From Armigeres subalbatus (taxonomy: Eukaryota > Arthropoda > Insecta > Diptera > Culicidae), in the NCBI RefSeq assembly GCF_024139115.2, contig NC_085140.1, positions 233,866,371-233,930,370 on the forward strand: a DNA stretch of 64,000 nt. Reading direction: 5' to 3'. Below are positions 34,024 to 45,300 of the stretch, in pieces (position 1 is the stretch's first letter; each line of letters starts with the position of its first letter). The notes below the pieces were generated by a model. The model was not told the DNA's origin. It was given only the letters and a program-made list of their open reading frames with translations, and made no database searches. A program made the translations under genes and the position numbers.

Positions 34024-35045
34024 TTGGGGGCAGCAGGGACAGCATGGATCATGTCCAAGGGCTTAACGACCCCTCCCCAGCTGTCTGTGAGTCAGGGAGA
34101 ACTGCCTAGGGCGTGGTGGGATTTAGCAGTGGGCTCTGCTAAAATCCCTCCTAAAAAAACACAAGTGCCCGTAATCAGACTCTATAAAAGCGACTGTGTG
34201 CCGCTTCAAAAGCACAAGCCCAGGGAGTGCCAATTGGCATGGGGAGTGTCCCTACTTCGGTAGGGTAGCGCGTGAGCTGCTTCGGCAGGGAGTGAGTGAT
34301 CTGTTTGTGCTGAGGCAGGAGTGTCATAGCGCGTCGCCGCTATTGTCACCTCGAAGCGCAGCAGAAGTCTGAGTATGGACTGCACATGCTGAGGTAGGAG
34401 TGTCGTAGCGTAGTATCGTTGATTCGTCCCTACATACCGCTATCGACACCTCGAGGCATGGCAATGGAGTGTTAGAGTGAGCACCCGAAAAAGGGTCACA
34501 TGGAGCGAATGGTCTTTGGAGAAGCTGCTTCGGCGGCAGGGTAGCAGTGGGTTGTACCCACACACCAACAGTTGTGCACATGTGGTGCATGGGGAGTGTC
34601 CCTGCTTCGGCAGGGTAGCGTGTGGTCTGCTTCGGCAGTGGTGTGATTGATCTGCTCGTGCTGAAGCAGGAGTGTCGTAGCGTAATATCTGTAGGCCCAG
34701 GCAGTTACCGCTATTGACACCTCGAGGCATGGCAGCGGAGCGCCCGGGAGAGCATTCAAGTAAGACTCAAATGGAGTGAATGGGGTGCGAGCACCCAAGT
34801 CAGTCTCGCATGGGACGGGTGCCTGTGTGAGCGATAATGAGCGAGTACGTTTAGTACTGCCATCCCCCAGAAGTAGTACTGGGAGGTAGTTCCTGGGGGA
34901 AACGATGGTGGAGCCCAAAGGAGTTTAGTCGGTATTACCGGTATGGTCGAGTCCGACACTCCAGTACACTTCCGTGTGGTAGTTTGGCAACTACAATGCA
35001 CGTGTACTGGGTTAGTGTGTAAATGCATTCTCCCTTGTAAAAAAA
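34024..35045 (+). mobile_element. non-autonomous LINE-derived element with 13-bp TSD
   Basis: AAGAGACCGTACC occurs at 34011-34023 and 35046-35058. The insert starts at TTGGGGGCAGCAGGGACAGC and ends CTCCCTTGTAAAAAAA. Its last 280 bases match the 3' end of the R1/LOA-like LINE at 52190-52437 (CCCCAGAAGTARTRCTGG, then GGCAACTAC). The middle has imperfect tandem units around GTGTCGTAGCGTA and ACACCTCGAGGCATGGCA (about 34340, 34440, 34730). No ORF is present. Confidence 0.8.
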
Positions 35046-35076
35046 AAGAGACCGTACCAGACATGGTATCAAGCTA

Positions 35077-35156
35077 TACTGCCCACAATCGCATATTTGT
35101 CCCATATGAATAGAAAATCCAGTAAAGATGGGACTGATATGCGATCATAGGCAGTA
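35077..35156. mobile_element. 80-bp hairpin MITE
   Basis: The left half TACTGCCCACAATCGCATAT is matched by the inverted right half (ATATGCGATCATAGGCAGTA) with few differences. TA lies on both sides (35075-35076, 35157-35158). Nearly the whole element folds into a single hairpin. Confidence 0.8.
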
Positions 35157-35672
35157 TATATATCTTTAGCCTCCCCTCCCCTCTACGGCGCTCGCAGACA
35201 ACATTGAATGCAGAGCTGGTAGCGTGATCGTAGCGATGATGCTGCTCAAAATAGTGACTATAGTAACCACGACGAAAAAGATTCCAAATAGTGACTTTGA
35301 GAATGCATTGGATAAAATGCAATTTAAATTTTCGAATGATTTCAATGATCTTGAACTTGTCACGGAAAACATATGCACAAGCACCTGAAGCACAATGTAT
35401 TCAAAAATAGTCCTTGATAGTTGCACAGCGAGCAAAGTGGAAAATGATTGGCTGACCATCCGTTTGGTACCGTGTAGCTATGAACCAAGCAGAATCGTTA
35501 TTTGATAATTAAAAATTTTATTTCTTATTCTTTAAGATCAATAGATTCTTGAGATTTTCTTTTAGTTATTAGGAAAGTTCTTGTAGTTGTTATGTTAGTC
35601 ATTGATAGTATAGGACGGAGAAAATACCTCAACCAGTAATAAAAGACAAAAAACAAATGAAAACGGAAATAC

Positions 35673-35883
35673 CTTCGCATAGCTTCAATCTAGGATGCGA
35701 TTCTTTCTTATTGTTAATGGAATGATACTCTTTGTTGCTGTTATCGAAACAATGGCCCGTCGGAAGACTGCTTTGGCTGGATATTCCTGAGCTACCGTCG
35801 CTGGATGCCGCTTTGATTACCGTCGACAACGAATGATGTCGGCTGCTGTCGAACGAGCTCTTCCTACCGTTTGCATCGTCATG
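35673..35883 (-). CDS. osp: outspread, seventh exon in the window
   Basis: The acceptor is CACTAACAG and then CATGACGATG (complement ends 35884). It carries a branch-point-like ACTAAC but a weak pyrimidine tract. The donor is GCGAAG|GTATTT (complement at 35672). The exon starts in phase 0 after MQQS and reads HDDANGRKSSFD, then SSDGSSGISSQSS, KEYHSINNKKESHPRLKLCE, ending with one codon base. This serine-rich stretch has no known domain. If the intron were retained, the frame would stop after ISVFICFLSFITG at 35629, so an alternative short ending is possible here. Confidence 0.85.
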
Positions 35884-36092
35884 CTGTTAGTGTTTGTTTC
35901 CGGGTTAGAATGAGCGAGCGTATTAAGTTATGTAAGAAAAAAAAGGGTCAAAATCAAACAACTGAATGTAATTTCGTACAAGCGAATGAGATCGAATACA
36001 ATGTGTTATTGAAAATAAAATGATGGAAAAAAATCCACAAAACAACGGAGAAAACATATTTTTACAATACGTGGAATCAATAGATTGCTTAC

Positions 36093-36189
36093 CGATTGTT
36101 GCATGGTTGTTGCCTTCGGCGTCGAACTGCTTGAAGATGTGGTGTTATCCGAGTCACCGGATACAAAATGTGCTCTAAGTTGTTTGTTT
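36093..36189 (-). CDS. osp: outspread, sixth exon in the window
   Basis: The acceptor is TCTCTGCAATTACAG (ends at 36190), and the donor is ATCG|GTAAGC (36092). One base completes a split Arg codon with the previous exon, then NKQLRAHFVSGDSDN, a short serine run and TPKATTMQQS, ending in phase 0. NKQLRA continues the end of the conserved C-terminal coil. The exon is 97 bases long. Confidence 0.88.
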
Positions 36190-36257
36190 CTGTAATTGCA
36201 GAGAAATTTCGACGATTACAAAATTGATTATTTGTACGCCCGTCAATCATATTTTAC

Positions 36258-36410
36258 CTAACATCTAGCTGCTGAATGTGCTGCTGCGAGTATTTCAACT
36301 GTTGCGATGCAATTCGCAGCTTTTCTTCCAGCGATGCCGTTTCAACGCACTTCATTGAGTACTTTTCCGATAGTGACAAAATTTCTTGACGGACTTCCTC
36401 CAATTCTTGC
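36258..36410 (-). CDS. osp: outspread, fifth exon in the window (conserved coil)
   Basis: The acceptor is CCCCCTATAG (ends at 36411), and the donor is GTTAG|GTAAAA (36257). The exon encodes QELEEVRQEILSLSEKYSMK, then CVETASLEEKLRIASQQL and a glutamine-rich QQHIQQLDV. The phrase LEE-R-EILSLSEKYS-KC-E-ASLEEKLR is the most conserved part of the MRIP-type C-terminal coiled coil. In mammals that coil binds the myosin phosphatase targeting subunit. Phases: one base in, two bases out. Confidence 0.93.
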
Positions 36411-36476
36411 CTATAGGGGGATTATAATTGTACAAATGAGCTTATTGCCTAAAAATTATACAAAGGAACGACGTAC

Positions 36477-36613
36477 TCTTTCTCTTTGACGGACGTTGGC
36501 GATTGGCCACCCTTTTGGAATTGCTTGAGGAACTCTTGCTTGAACCGAGCTACCTCTCGCTGGACCTCATTCTGATGAGCTTTGCGCATAGCGTCCAGAG
36601 CTGCCAACGTTGC
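36477..36613 (-). CDS. osp: outspread, fourth exon in the window (coiled coil)
   Basis: The acceptor is TTTTCTCCACCGTAG (ends at 36614), and the donor is AAAGA|GTACGT (36476). The exon starts in phase 0 and encodes [20 protein letters not shown], then [18 protein letters not shown] and PTSVKEKE. Heptad spacing continues from the neighbouring exons. The last two bases complete a Glu codon with the next exon (KEKEQELEE). Confidence 0.92.
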
Positions 36614-36674
36614 CTACGGTGGAGAAAAATTACATTTGGGTTTCGGGCACAATCATCTCTTTTCGTTTAATTAC

Positions 36675-36809
36675 CTGAGTCTCTTCGGCAAGGGCTTGCT
36701 CCTTTTCCACTATCAGCTGCGCAATCTCATGTTGGTGCTTTTCTTCCAGATCGTGGATGATGCGCTTGTGCGATGCCTCCATTGCTGCGAGCCCCTTCTC
36801 ACAGAGAGC
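36675..36809 (-). CDS. osp: outspread, third exon in the window (coiled coil)
   Basis: The acceptor is TTTGCCAATGGTCAG (ends at 36810), and the donor is ACTCAG|GTAATT (36674). The 45 codons are in phase 0 at both ends: [20 protein letters not shown], then [20 protein letters not shown] and AEETQ. Joined to the giant exon it reads EIEQLRALCEKG, matching the junction order seen in MRIP proteins (EIEQLRALC...MEESH-RVIEDLQRKHQRE). Confidence 0.93.
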
Positions 36810-36847
36810 CTGACCATTGGCAAATGACAAACAAAAAAACACAGATT

Positions 36848-37318
36848 AATACACCTAGCGGCGATGATATGATGCCTTTCTCGTGCATCACATTAGAAAG
36901 GCCAAAAAAACACTTTAAGGAAATAGATTTCTATTATTTAGCATGTTTTTACTAAATTTACTCTTAATTACTCTGCATTTTTTACTCTGCACAATTACTG
37001 GGCCCTTGGAAAAAAAAACAATGGTTTTTCAATAATTCCGAAAATGCAATGTCCGATCGGGCCAATATTTTCAATAGCAATGGGACCGCATTCCCCGTCG
37101 AATGCCACTTGTTGCTAATAAATCGGGTAATACTATGTTCCAAAAAATGTGTCTACAAAGTTTGTTCACATACACACACATACAAACATCACCTCAGTTC
37201 GTCGAGCTAAATCGATCCGTATTTAACATTGAGGGTCTCCGGGCCTTCAATCAAAAGTTCCTTTTTAGAGAAATCCTATAGCCTTTCGGTACAACTTTGT
37301 TGTACGAGAAAGGTAAAA
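36848..37318. repeat. interspersed Aedes-type repeat (CTAGCGGCGATGA / AGCCTTTCGG)
   Basis: The left end is ACACCTAGCGGCGATGATAT, then GATGCCTTTCTCGTGCATCA. The right end is ATAGCCTTTCGGTACAACTT and GTACGAGAAAGG. These phrases recur widely in mosquito genomes as I recall. The first phrase recurs inverted at 62476-62500 in this window. There is no protein and no clear target duplication. Confidence 0.55.
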
Positions 37319-37589
37319 CAAAAAGTTGGCCGCTTTAATGATCGTTGAAGTCACCCCGCTTGTTGCTCTTCAATACTTGCGAAACTTTCAAATTTTTAAA
37401 AGACTTGGTTATCAGTGGCAACGTTCTGTTTTCTGCAATCCATTACAAAATTCAACTAGTTTATGGTTTGGTTTCATAATTTTGGACATAATTGTGGTCA
37501 ATGGAATAAGTGACCTTTCCTTGATCTGGAAACTTGAACTCACGATATCACATGTTTGATGTATTACAAAATATTCTTACAAGAGACCT
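37319..37589. other. non-coding intron sequence
   Basis: Nothing was recognised between the repeat and the Jockey relic. Confidence 0.4.
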
Positions 37590-40325
37590 GTTCAGGACCT
37601 TAAGACGATCTGGTCAACCAAATGTATTAAATATTCACTATCAACAGTTTTTGCAGAGCAACGTATATTCGTCGTTGCCAATCGCCGAAAAAACGTAAGA
37701 AGCAGCAATCGCAGCTGCCGCGGATGCAACCAGAGCGGAAGGAGAAGTGCACGCCTGTGTTTATAAAGGGCGATCCACCGGATTTGCGCCTGAAAATTCG
37801 CCAGCTGATCGCTAAGGGGCTGAAATGTACTTTTCGGCTTTGCAGCGAGGGCGTGAAAGTGATGCCGGCAAACAAGAACCATCATCAATCCGTCGTGGAG
37901 TTCCTCGAGATCCACAAGTATGAGTACTACGCTCATGACCGCCCGGAACGAAGCCGCTCAAGGCGAGGACTCCACGATATGAAGGAGGAATAGCTCCAAG
38001 GAGAGCTTGAAAGTTGCAGACTAAAGCCAGTAGTTGTGCACAAGATCGCTCGTCACGACAAGGCGAGAAGATATCGCTACCAGCTTTACCTTTTTCATCT
38101 GGAGCACGGCTCCACTACCTGGAAGAACCTGAAGCTGGTTGGCGTTATACATTACACCGTCGTTGACTGGGAGTCGGCCATTGCACCGCGACGTTACGTA
38201 GTGCACCAACTGGTTCAATATCGAGCACGACAACCGGAACTGCCGCATTAAGCCACGCTGCAACAAGTGTGGCGAACTCCATCCGACCGGTGAGTGCGAC
38301 AATATGGAGGTGGCTGATCACAAGTGCGCTAACTGTGGCGACAAACATCGGGCCACCACAAAGGGCTACCCAAAGCGATCTGAGTTCCTGGAATTCCGGA
38401 AGAAGCCTTCCACCAGGACCCTGCCGAAGAAGAACCGTGTTCCTGCGCTCAACGAGGTAAACTATCCGGCCATCCCGACCGCCCGCCGAGCGATTCCAAT
38501 CCTCCCACCATTACAACCACACAAGCGACTGGGAGCAGCAGCTGCGTCGGTTCAAGCTCCAGCACCACCGGCCCCATCCACCAGCGAATGGCCCCGCTCC
38601 CTCCTCCTGGATTCCACTGGTAGCAAGGTGAACATCCTCTACCCCCGGGAGGATTCCGCCCGCTCTACACCCCGGAGTAGCTGGCTTTAATATTCAGCCA
38701 ACTTGCGGCTCGTCTTCGAAGCTGCAAATCCCGGTTCGACCAAATCTATACTCTGGGCCTTCTCGTCATTGAAAATGGCTACTAGGTTGGGTCTGGATAA
38801 CTGGAATGCTTGCTCGCTCAAGAATGAAATCGTCGAGCTCAGCGATTTTCCGATTGCGTCGACGTCGACAAGTTGGCCGATCTACAGAGAGATATAGTCA
38901 AGCTCGGCGGCAGGGGCAGTTTCATCGCCGGAGACTTGAACGCAAAGCATCAATCGTAGGGAAACACCGTCTCAAACCGGAACGGAGTCGTCTGGTGCAA
39001 CGATGAGCTAGAGGGCCACTACACCATCCTGAGCGCTGACAGCCTTATCCGGTTGACACGGTCCGGGCCCATACAACGCTCGACATCTCGGACCACTACC
39101 CGGTGGTGGGGGAAGTTGGAACTTCGGTGAATCGGCACGAGCTAACCCGGCGTAACTATCACCAAGTCGACTGGGGTCGGTTTCAACGGTGGGTGGACGA
39201 GAACATCGACTACCAGTGGCATCCGAAGTCTACGTCAGTCCACACGAAGCAGCCGTTAACGAGCATGCTAACAACATGCATCTTATTCCCAATGACTTCT
39301 CGGAGGAGTTGGAGATCACAGCTGTCGAATTGGCGGCCGATATCAAATCATCGAAAAACATGAAGGCCCGAGGCTTCGACAGCACCCTGAATCTCGAGTT
39401 CAAACATATGAGAGCTCCGTTCTTCGAGCACCTTTTGCTGCTCTTTAATCAGTGTCTCCGTCTCAGCTACTTCCCATCGTCCTGGAAGTCTCCCAAAGTC
39501 ATCCCCATCCGGAAGCCTGGGAAGGATCCTTCTTCTTCGAAAAGTTATCGCCCCAACAGCCTTCTCTCAGGGTTATCCTAGCTGTTTGAAAAAGGCGATT
39601 CACAGCTGAACATCACAACACCTTGTTCGAGGAACAATTTGGTTTCCGACGCTATCGGCAACCGTACACCAACTGACCTGAGTTACTAACGTCCTCAGAC
39701 GGAACAAGTCTGTCTAAAAAACATCCGCCATGGCCTTACTCGATGTCGAGAAGGCATTCGACAATGTATAGCATGATGGCCTAGTGTACAAACTACATTG
39801 CTACAATCTTCTCAGCTATCTGGGCCCTCCTCGGGCCCCTGCTGTTTAATCTGTTCACCTCCGACATGCCAGAACCTCCAGAAGGCAGCATTCTGTCTCT
39901 GTTCGCTAGTGGCAAAACTCTAACGAAGCATGGATGCCCTGACAGTGTACCTCACCAGCTGGAAGATTTGTATCAACGCGGCGAAGACCCAGACCATCAA
40001 TTTTCGCCACTCGAAATCCCCTAAACATGTTCTGCCTGGGGACTGTAAAAGCATCCTCAATGGCACGACTGTGGAATGGGCCAATGAGGCCGACTACCTT
40101 GGCTTGACCCTCAACAGCAAGCTTATTTTTCGGCAACAGGTTGACAAGATGGTTACAAAGTGTAACGTTTTGTTGAAACTATTGTACCTTTGTACCTTTG
40201 TGTACTGTACCTTTGATCAACCACCGATCGACATTGTCCCTAAAAAATAAGCTTGCTACCTACAAGCAAATCATCCTCCCTGTGATCCAAAATAAATTCC
40301 TGAGGATGATCATGACATGAAATTC
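37590..40325 (+). pseudogene. Jockey-clade LINE relic (ORF1 and ORF2 pieces)
   Basis: ORF1: CTPVFIKGDPPDLRLKIRQL and LEIHKYEYYAHDRPE (37740-37960). Zinc-knuckle fragments CNKCGELHPTGEC and CANCGDKHRATTKGYP follow (38260-38370), then a proline-rich stretch (38500-38620). ORF2: LDNWNACSLKNEIVELSD (38790, endonuclease start), then NMKARGFDSTLNLEF, LSYFPSSWKSPKVIPI, KSYRPNSLLS and EEQFGFRR. Further downstream are degraded GPLLFNLFTSDMPEPPEGS and EADYLGLTLN (40085). Many stops and deletions are present. It ends abruptly where an RTE relic starts. Confidence 0.8.
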
Positions 40326-40344
40326 TGTGGTCCACCATCTGGCT

Positions 40345-42080
40345 GGTACGCACTTACCGCAGTGCGAATATTGAATCCGACCACTACCTCGTTGCAGTAT
40401 GTCTGCGCTCAAAACTCTCGACAGTGTACAACGAAAAAGCGCCAGTAGGAAGATCGAGACCGTGAAGAGACGGAGCAACTGTACCGCGCTAATAACGCAC
40501 GAAAGTTCTATGAGAAGTTAAACCGTTCACGTAAGGGCCACGTCCCGATATGTGTAAGGGGCAAGCCAGAGTAAACGCGACGAGTGATGCGACGCGACTC
40601 ACGTAAAAGAATAACAATCATTATCAACGAGTTGTCAAATTGCACTGGCGCGTCGCGTCGCATCGCACGTCGCGTTTACTCTGGCTTACCCCTAAGGGCA
40701 TAAACGGGAACGTGAGGTGATCCAAAGGTGGGGGCAGCACTACGAAGAATACCTGAGTGGGCGATGTGGCAGACAACGGTGGCGGTATGGTAATGAACCT
40801 AGGAGCACGCGCACGTACTCTCCCAAATTTTATGCCGACGACTAACACCAATTGCAAGAGAGTTCGTGGGGCAGTACCAGGCGGGATTTATGGGTGAACG
40901 CTCTACCACAGACCAGTGTTCGCCATACGTCAGGTATTGCAGAAATGCCGCGAATACAACGTGCCCACACATCATCTATTTATCTACTTCAAAGCCGCAT
41001 ATGATACACAATCGATCGGGACCAGCTATGGCAGCTAATGCGCGAAAACGGATTTCCGGATAAACTGATACGGTTGATCAAGGCGACGATGGATCGGGTG
41101 ATGTGCGTAGTTCGAGTTTCAGGGGCATTCTCGAGTCCCTTCGAAACGCGTAGAGGGTTACGGCAAGGTGATGGTCTCTCGTGTCTGCTATTCAACATCG
41201 CTTTGGAGGGAGTAATACGAAGGGCAGGGATTGACACGAGTGGTACGATTTTCACGAATTCCGTCCAGTTATTTGGTTTCGCCGACGACATTGATATCAT
41301 GGCACGTAACTTTGAGAGGATGGAGGAAGCCTACATTAGACTGAAAAGCGAAGCTAAACGGATTGGACTAGTCATCAACACGTCGAAGACGAAGTACATG
41401 ATAGGAAGAGGCTCAAGAGAGGTCAATGTAAGCCACCCACCGCGAGTTTCTATCGGTGGTGACGAAATCGAGGTGGTTGAAGAATTCGTGTACTTGTGCT
41501 CACTGGTGACCGCCGATAACGATACCAGCAGAGAAATTCGGAGGCGCATAGTGGCTGGAAATCGTACGTACTTTGGACTCCGAAAGATGCTCCGATCGAA
41601 TAGAGTTCGCCGCCGTACCAAACTATCTACAAAACGCTTATAAGTTCTCTACGGACACGAGACCTGGACGATGCTCGGGGAGGACCAACGCGCACTGGGA
41701 GTTTTTGAAAGGAAAGTGTTGCGTACCATCTATGGTGGGGTGCAGATGGCGGACGGTACGTGGAGGAGGCTAATGAACCACGAGTTGCATCAGCTGTTGG
41801 GAGAACCATCCATCGTTCACACCGCGAAAATCGGAAGACTGCGGTGGGCCGGGCACGTAGGCAGAATGTGGGACAGTAATCCGGTGAAAATGGTTCTCGA
41901 CAACGATCCGGCGGGAACAAGAAGGGCAAGGTGGATCGATCAGGTGGAGGACGATTTGCGGACCCTCCGCAGACTGCGTGGTTGACGAAGTGCAGCCATG
42001 GACCGAGCTGAATGGAGAAGACTTTTATGTGCAGCACAGGCCACTCCGGCCTTAGTCTGATAATAAATAAAAAAAATAAT
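40345..42080 (+). mobile_element. RTE LINE, second copy, 5'-truncated and deleted
   Basis: The element begins inside the endonuclease (YRSANIESDHYLVAV), matching the first copy from about 6530. There are deletions between the positions equivalent to 6608 and 6966, and between about 7215 and 7512. The long frame 41038-41643 has RRGLRQGDGLS, FGFADDID and LCSLVTADND. Frame 41671-41985 gives FERKVLRTIYGGVQMADGTW, then IGRLRWAGHVGRMWDSNPVK and WIDQVEDDLRTLRRLRG, the intact RTE C-terminus missing from copy one. The 3' tail is TAATAAATAAAAAAAATAAT. Confidence 0.87.
40558..40692. mobile_element. 135-bp Harbinger-like MITE with TAA target duplication
   Basis: GGGGCAAGCCAGAGTAAACG at the left end is inverted at the right (CGTTTACTCTGGCTTACCCC) with one mismatch. 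TAA is duplicated at 40555-40557 and 40693-40695. Removal restores GTGTAAGGGCATAAACGGGA, which matches the RTE sequence of the first copy (GTGTAAGGACATAAACGGGA). TIRs with a TWA duplication are typical of PIF/Harbinger MITEs. Confidence 0.88.
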
Positions 42081-42338
42081 TTAGCTTACGGAAAAATGAT
42101 TGAAAATTACATCAGACACAATTTTTACGACCACGTGCGATATTTTGGATAGTAATAGCTATTCGTTCGGTCTCAAAACCAAAATATTGTGCATGGTTAA
42201 CATACGCCTAAATAGTCTAAATATAGCTACCTGTTCATTTTACCACCTCTTCCCTCCTACTTTCCCCTCTTCCCCCCTCCCCCTACTTTCCATAAAATTT
42301 GAGGCACGTAAGTGTTCATCGCTACTTTTGTTACTCAC
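42081..42338. other. non-coding intron start
   Basis: This is the first part of the osp intron downstream of the giant exon (minus strand). It contains a C/T-rich stretch near 42240-42290. No gene is seen. Confidence 0.5.
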
Positions 42339-45300
42339 CCTCAGTTGCTCGATCTCTGCCTGATATTTGAGACGCAAGCTATCCTCGTCATCTTTGTCCT
42401 TTTGCGAGTCAATTTCGTTGGCCATCTGCTGTTCCCGATAGGCGGCATGCAAATTATCGACCTGTTGGGCGTGTTCGGCCTCGAGCATCTCCAAATGCTT
42501 CTCCAGCTTCTTCACGTGATCCTTCTCCTTTCGGATCTGCTCGAAGAGGTAATCGCGCTCCTTCTCCAGCTCGGCATATTCTTCAGCGTTTTTCTGGAAG
42601 TTGGTTGAGAGTTCTTCGTATTTCTCCCGTAGCACCTTGGACTTTTTCCTATCCTCGTCAAAACTATCCAGCAGATCTTCGATTTGCTTATCTTTTTCAT
42701 GGCACATTGTTTCGTATGCAAGAAGCTTGCTGCTGAGGTCATTGAACTCCTTCTCGCGGAGCTTCAGGACATTTTTCTCATTTTTCAAGCGCTCTTGAGT
42801 TTCGGTCTTTTCATTCTCGATGCTTTTGATTAGCTGTTTCTGCTCCTCAATTTTTCTAGTTAACTGGCTAACCTCTTTTTCGTTCTGTTGCTTCAAACTA
42901 GCGATATCGTTTTCATGTCGATCGGTTAGCTGATGAAGTGTGTCTTGCAATTTATCACATTCTTCACACTGAGCTTGGATAGACTTCGCTGTGACAATTA
43001 ACGCATCGATGCGATTCTGAATTTCCACGCACCTGGTGTGAATGCTCCGTAGACTGTCAACGTCCACCGTGCTGGCGATCAGTACGTTTTCCGGAATCAT
43101 TGCATTCTGCAACGATACCACCGATCGTTCCAGTTCATTCAAAATGGCAGAAATTTCCTTTATGTCTGTTTTATTAGCGAGATGTTCGTTGACAAAATAT
43201 TTATACATGAAGTTGAAATCTGCCTCAGCGAGGATATCATCCGAATTGGCAATCTCCAAATCAGCAGTGAGATCGGTGTACAAGTTCTCGTACTTCTTCA
43301 GGGCAACAACGCTGAAGCTGTTGTTATCCTCATTGATTAATTTGATCTTTGCAGGGACGTAATCTCCTTTCAATATTTGAACTCGGGCGTCGATCAGCGC
43401 TTTGTGCGCTATGATATCGGCGAACTCTGCCAATAATTGCCGCCCTTCGCTTGGTTTCCGTTCCTGCTCCAGATGCAGCCGCCACTGGCCACGCTTCATC
43501 TTCAATAAGCTTTCCTCATAACTATCCGTCAGTTGCGCCATCGCTAGTTCCATTTCTCGACGCAGAATATCCTGAACAGCATCGGCGAAGTTTTCAAACG
43601 TTATCCGCTCATCGGTAGACAACGCGTACCCAAATGCAGGAGTTAGCGAGTTTTCGTAGCGTTGAGCACTTCGCATCATAATGTGTGCGATCTCTGAATG
43701 CACCAGCTCAGCATTCACTGCTTCTTGTGCTTGCCGCCAAGCTTCTTGGACGGCCCCCTGAATAGTCTCGTTTGATGAAGAAATATAACTTAGCGTTTCC
43801 GCAGCCAGTCCGTACGCTAGGTTCTCCATAACTGTAGTCTTGTATCGCTTGGCGACCATATGCACTTCGTTCTGCTGACGAAGTAAATCATCCAGTAAAT
43901 TAGTGTTAATGGCGTGGAAGTTTAGTGACCTTATATTGCTGGTGCGACCGGCGGATAACATAAGCTTTCTAGCCAAGACACTTGCAAGCACGTCAATACT
44001 GCTGTTAGGCTTGATGCCACATTTACCAGCGAGTTTTGCCTTAAGCATTGCCATCAACTGTATGGTTTCGGAAACTTCCACTTTGGTTTGTTTTTCTTCA
44101 TGTTCCTTGAAGTTTTCGGCCCGTTCCAGAGCGTTCCGCATCCGGCCGAAGCATACGGTTTCAAAAGCTACGCGCTCCGCCAGAAGTTCCATATCCTTCT
44201 TTTGCGTTAGCCCGTTTGTTTCACGCAACATTCTTCGCTGTTTAAGCAAATCACAGAGTTTATTTTTCAGCTGGGCCTCCATTTGCGTTAGCGCAAGTTT
44301 GATTGGATTGGTTTCCGGCAGCAGGACGATATTGTTGTTCAACGAACAATCTTGAATGACGCAGTGCTCACAACTATCGCGTAGCAGTTTGGAAACCTCC
44401 GACAGGCACCTTTCTACAAATTTGAAGGAATCTTTCTTGTCGGCAATCGGAGAAACGGATCGCCTAGACCTGGAAGATCGCAAATTTTGGAACTGACGCA
44501 TACTTTGGTCTACAAGTTCACGAACGGAAATGACCACTCCTTCTAAACTTTTCAACCGATCCATCAGATGTTCGGAAACTTTTGGACTAGTGTTCGTGGT
44601 AGTTTTATTGATACCGACGCTGCTAATGCTGCTGGTGCTCCCGCTGCTTATCATGCCTGCGGTGTTCACACTTTCTGTAGAGCCAGGGATAGTCAACATT
44701 TCTCCAGCAGTTGACTTTACATTGTCGACCCGTTTTTCCAAGTTGTTCAACCTAAGTAAAACTTGCATGGGTTGCGCGGAGATGGAAGCACTATCCAAGC
44801 TTTTCCTTCTTAAGCGGGTAGATGCCCGCTTGACGTTTTTCAGTTCAGATGATTCACTTTGCGATACAGTTGCTTCCGCCATCACTGCACCTTGTTCCAG
44901 GGCATCGATTTTATGCTCCAATTCTGTAACCTTCTCTTCCAATTCTTTCTGAATTGTGAGCGATTCTTTGCCTTTCAACGATAATGATCTCCGCTTTTCA
45001 TTTCGAATCAATTTTTGTCGAAGGAGTCTGACCTGTTTCTCTGCATTCGTGTACTTGTTCGTCATGTCCTGTATTCGGTCGGCCATCATCTTTGATTGTG
45101 AATCCTGTTCCTTTTGTTGCCGCTCGATCTCTTTTCTCAGTGTGGCATATGAAATCTCAAGATCATCATACATTTTATGAGAGTCCTTTAACTCACGCTT
45201 CATCGCTTTCAGTTCACTTACGGCTTTCTCGAATCGCGCTCTGAGCTCGTGATACTCATCCGTAAGCATGTCTTTGTCTAACATATTGGGATCGACTTCG

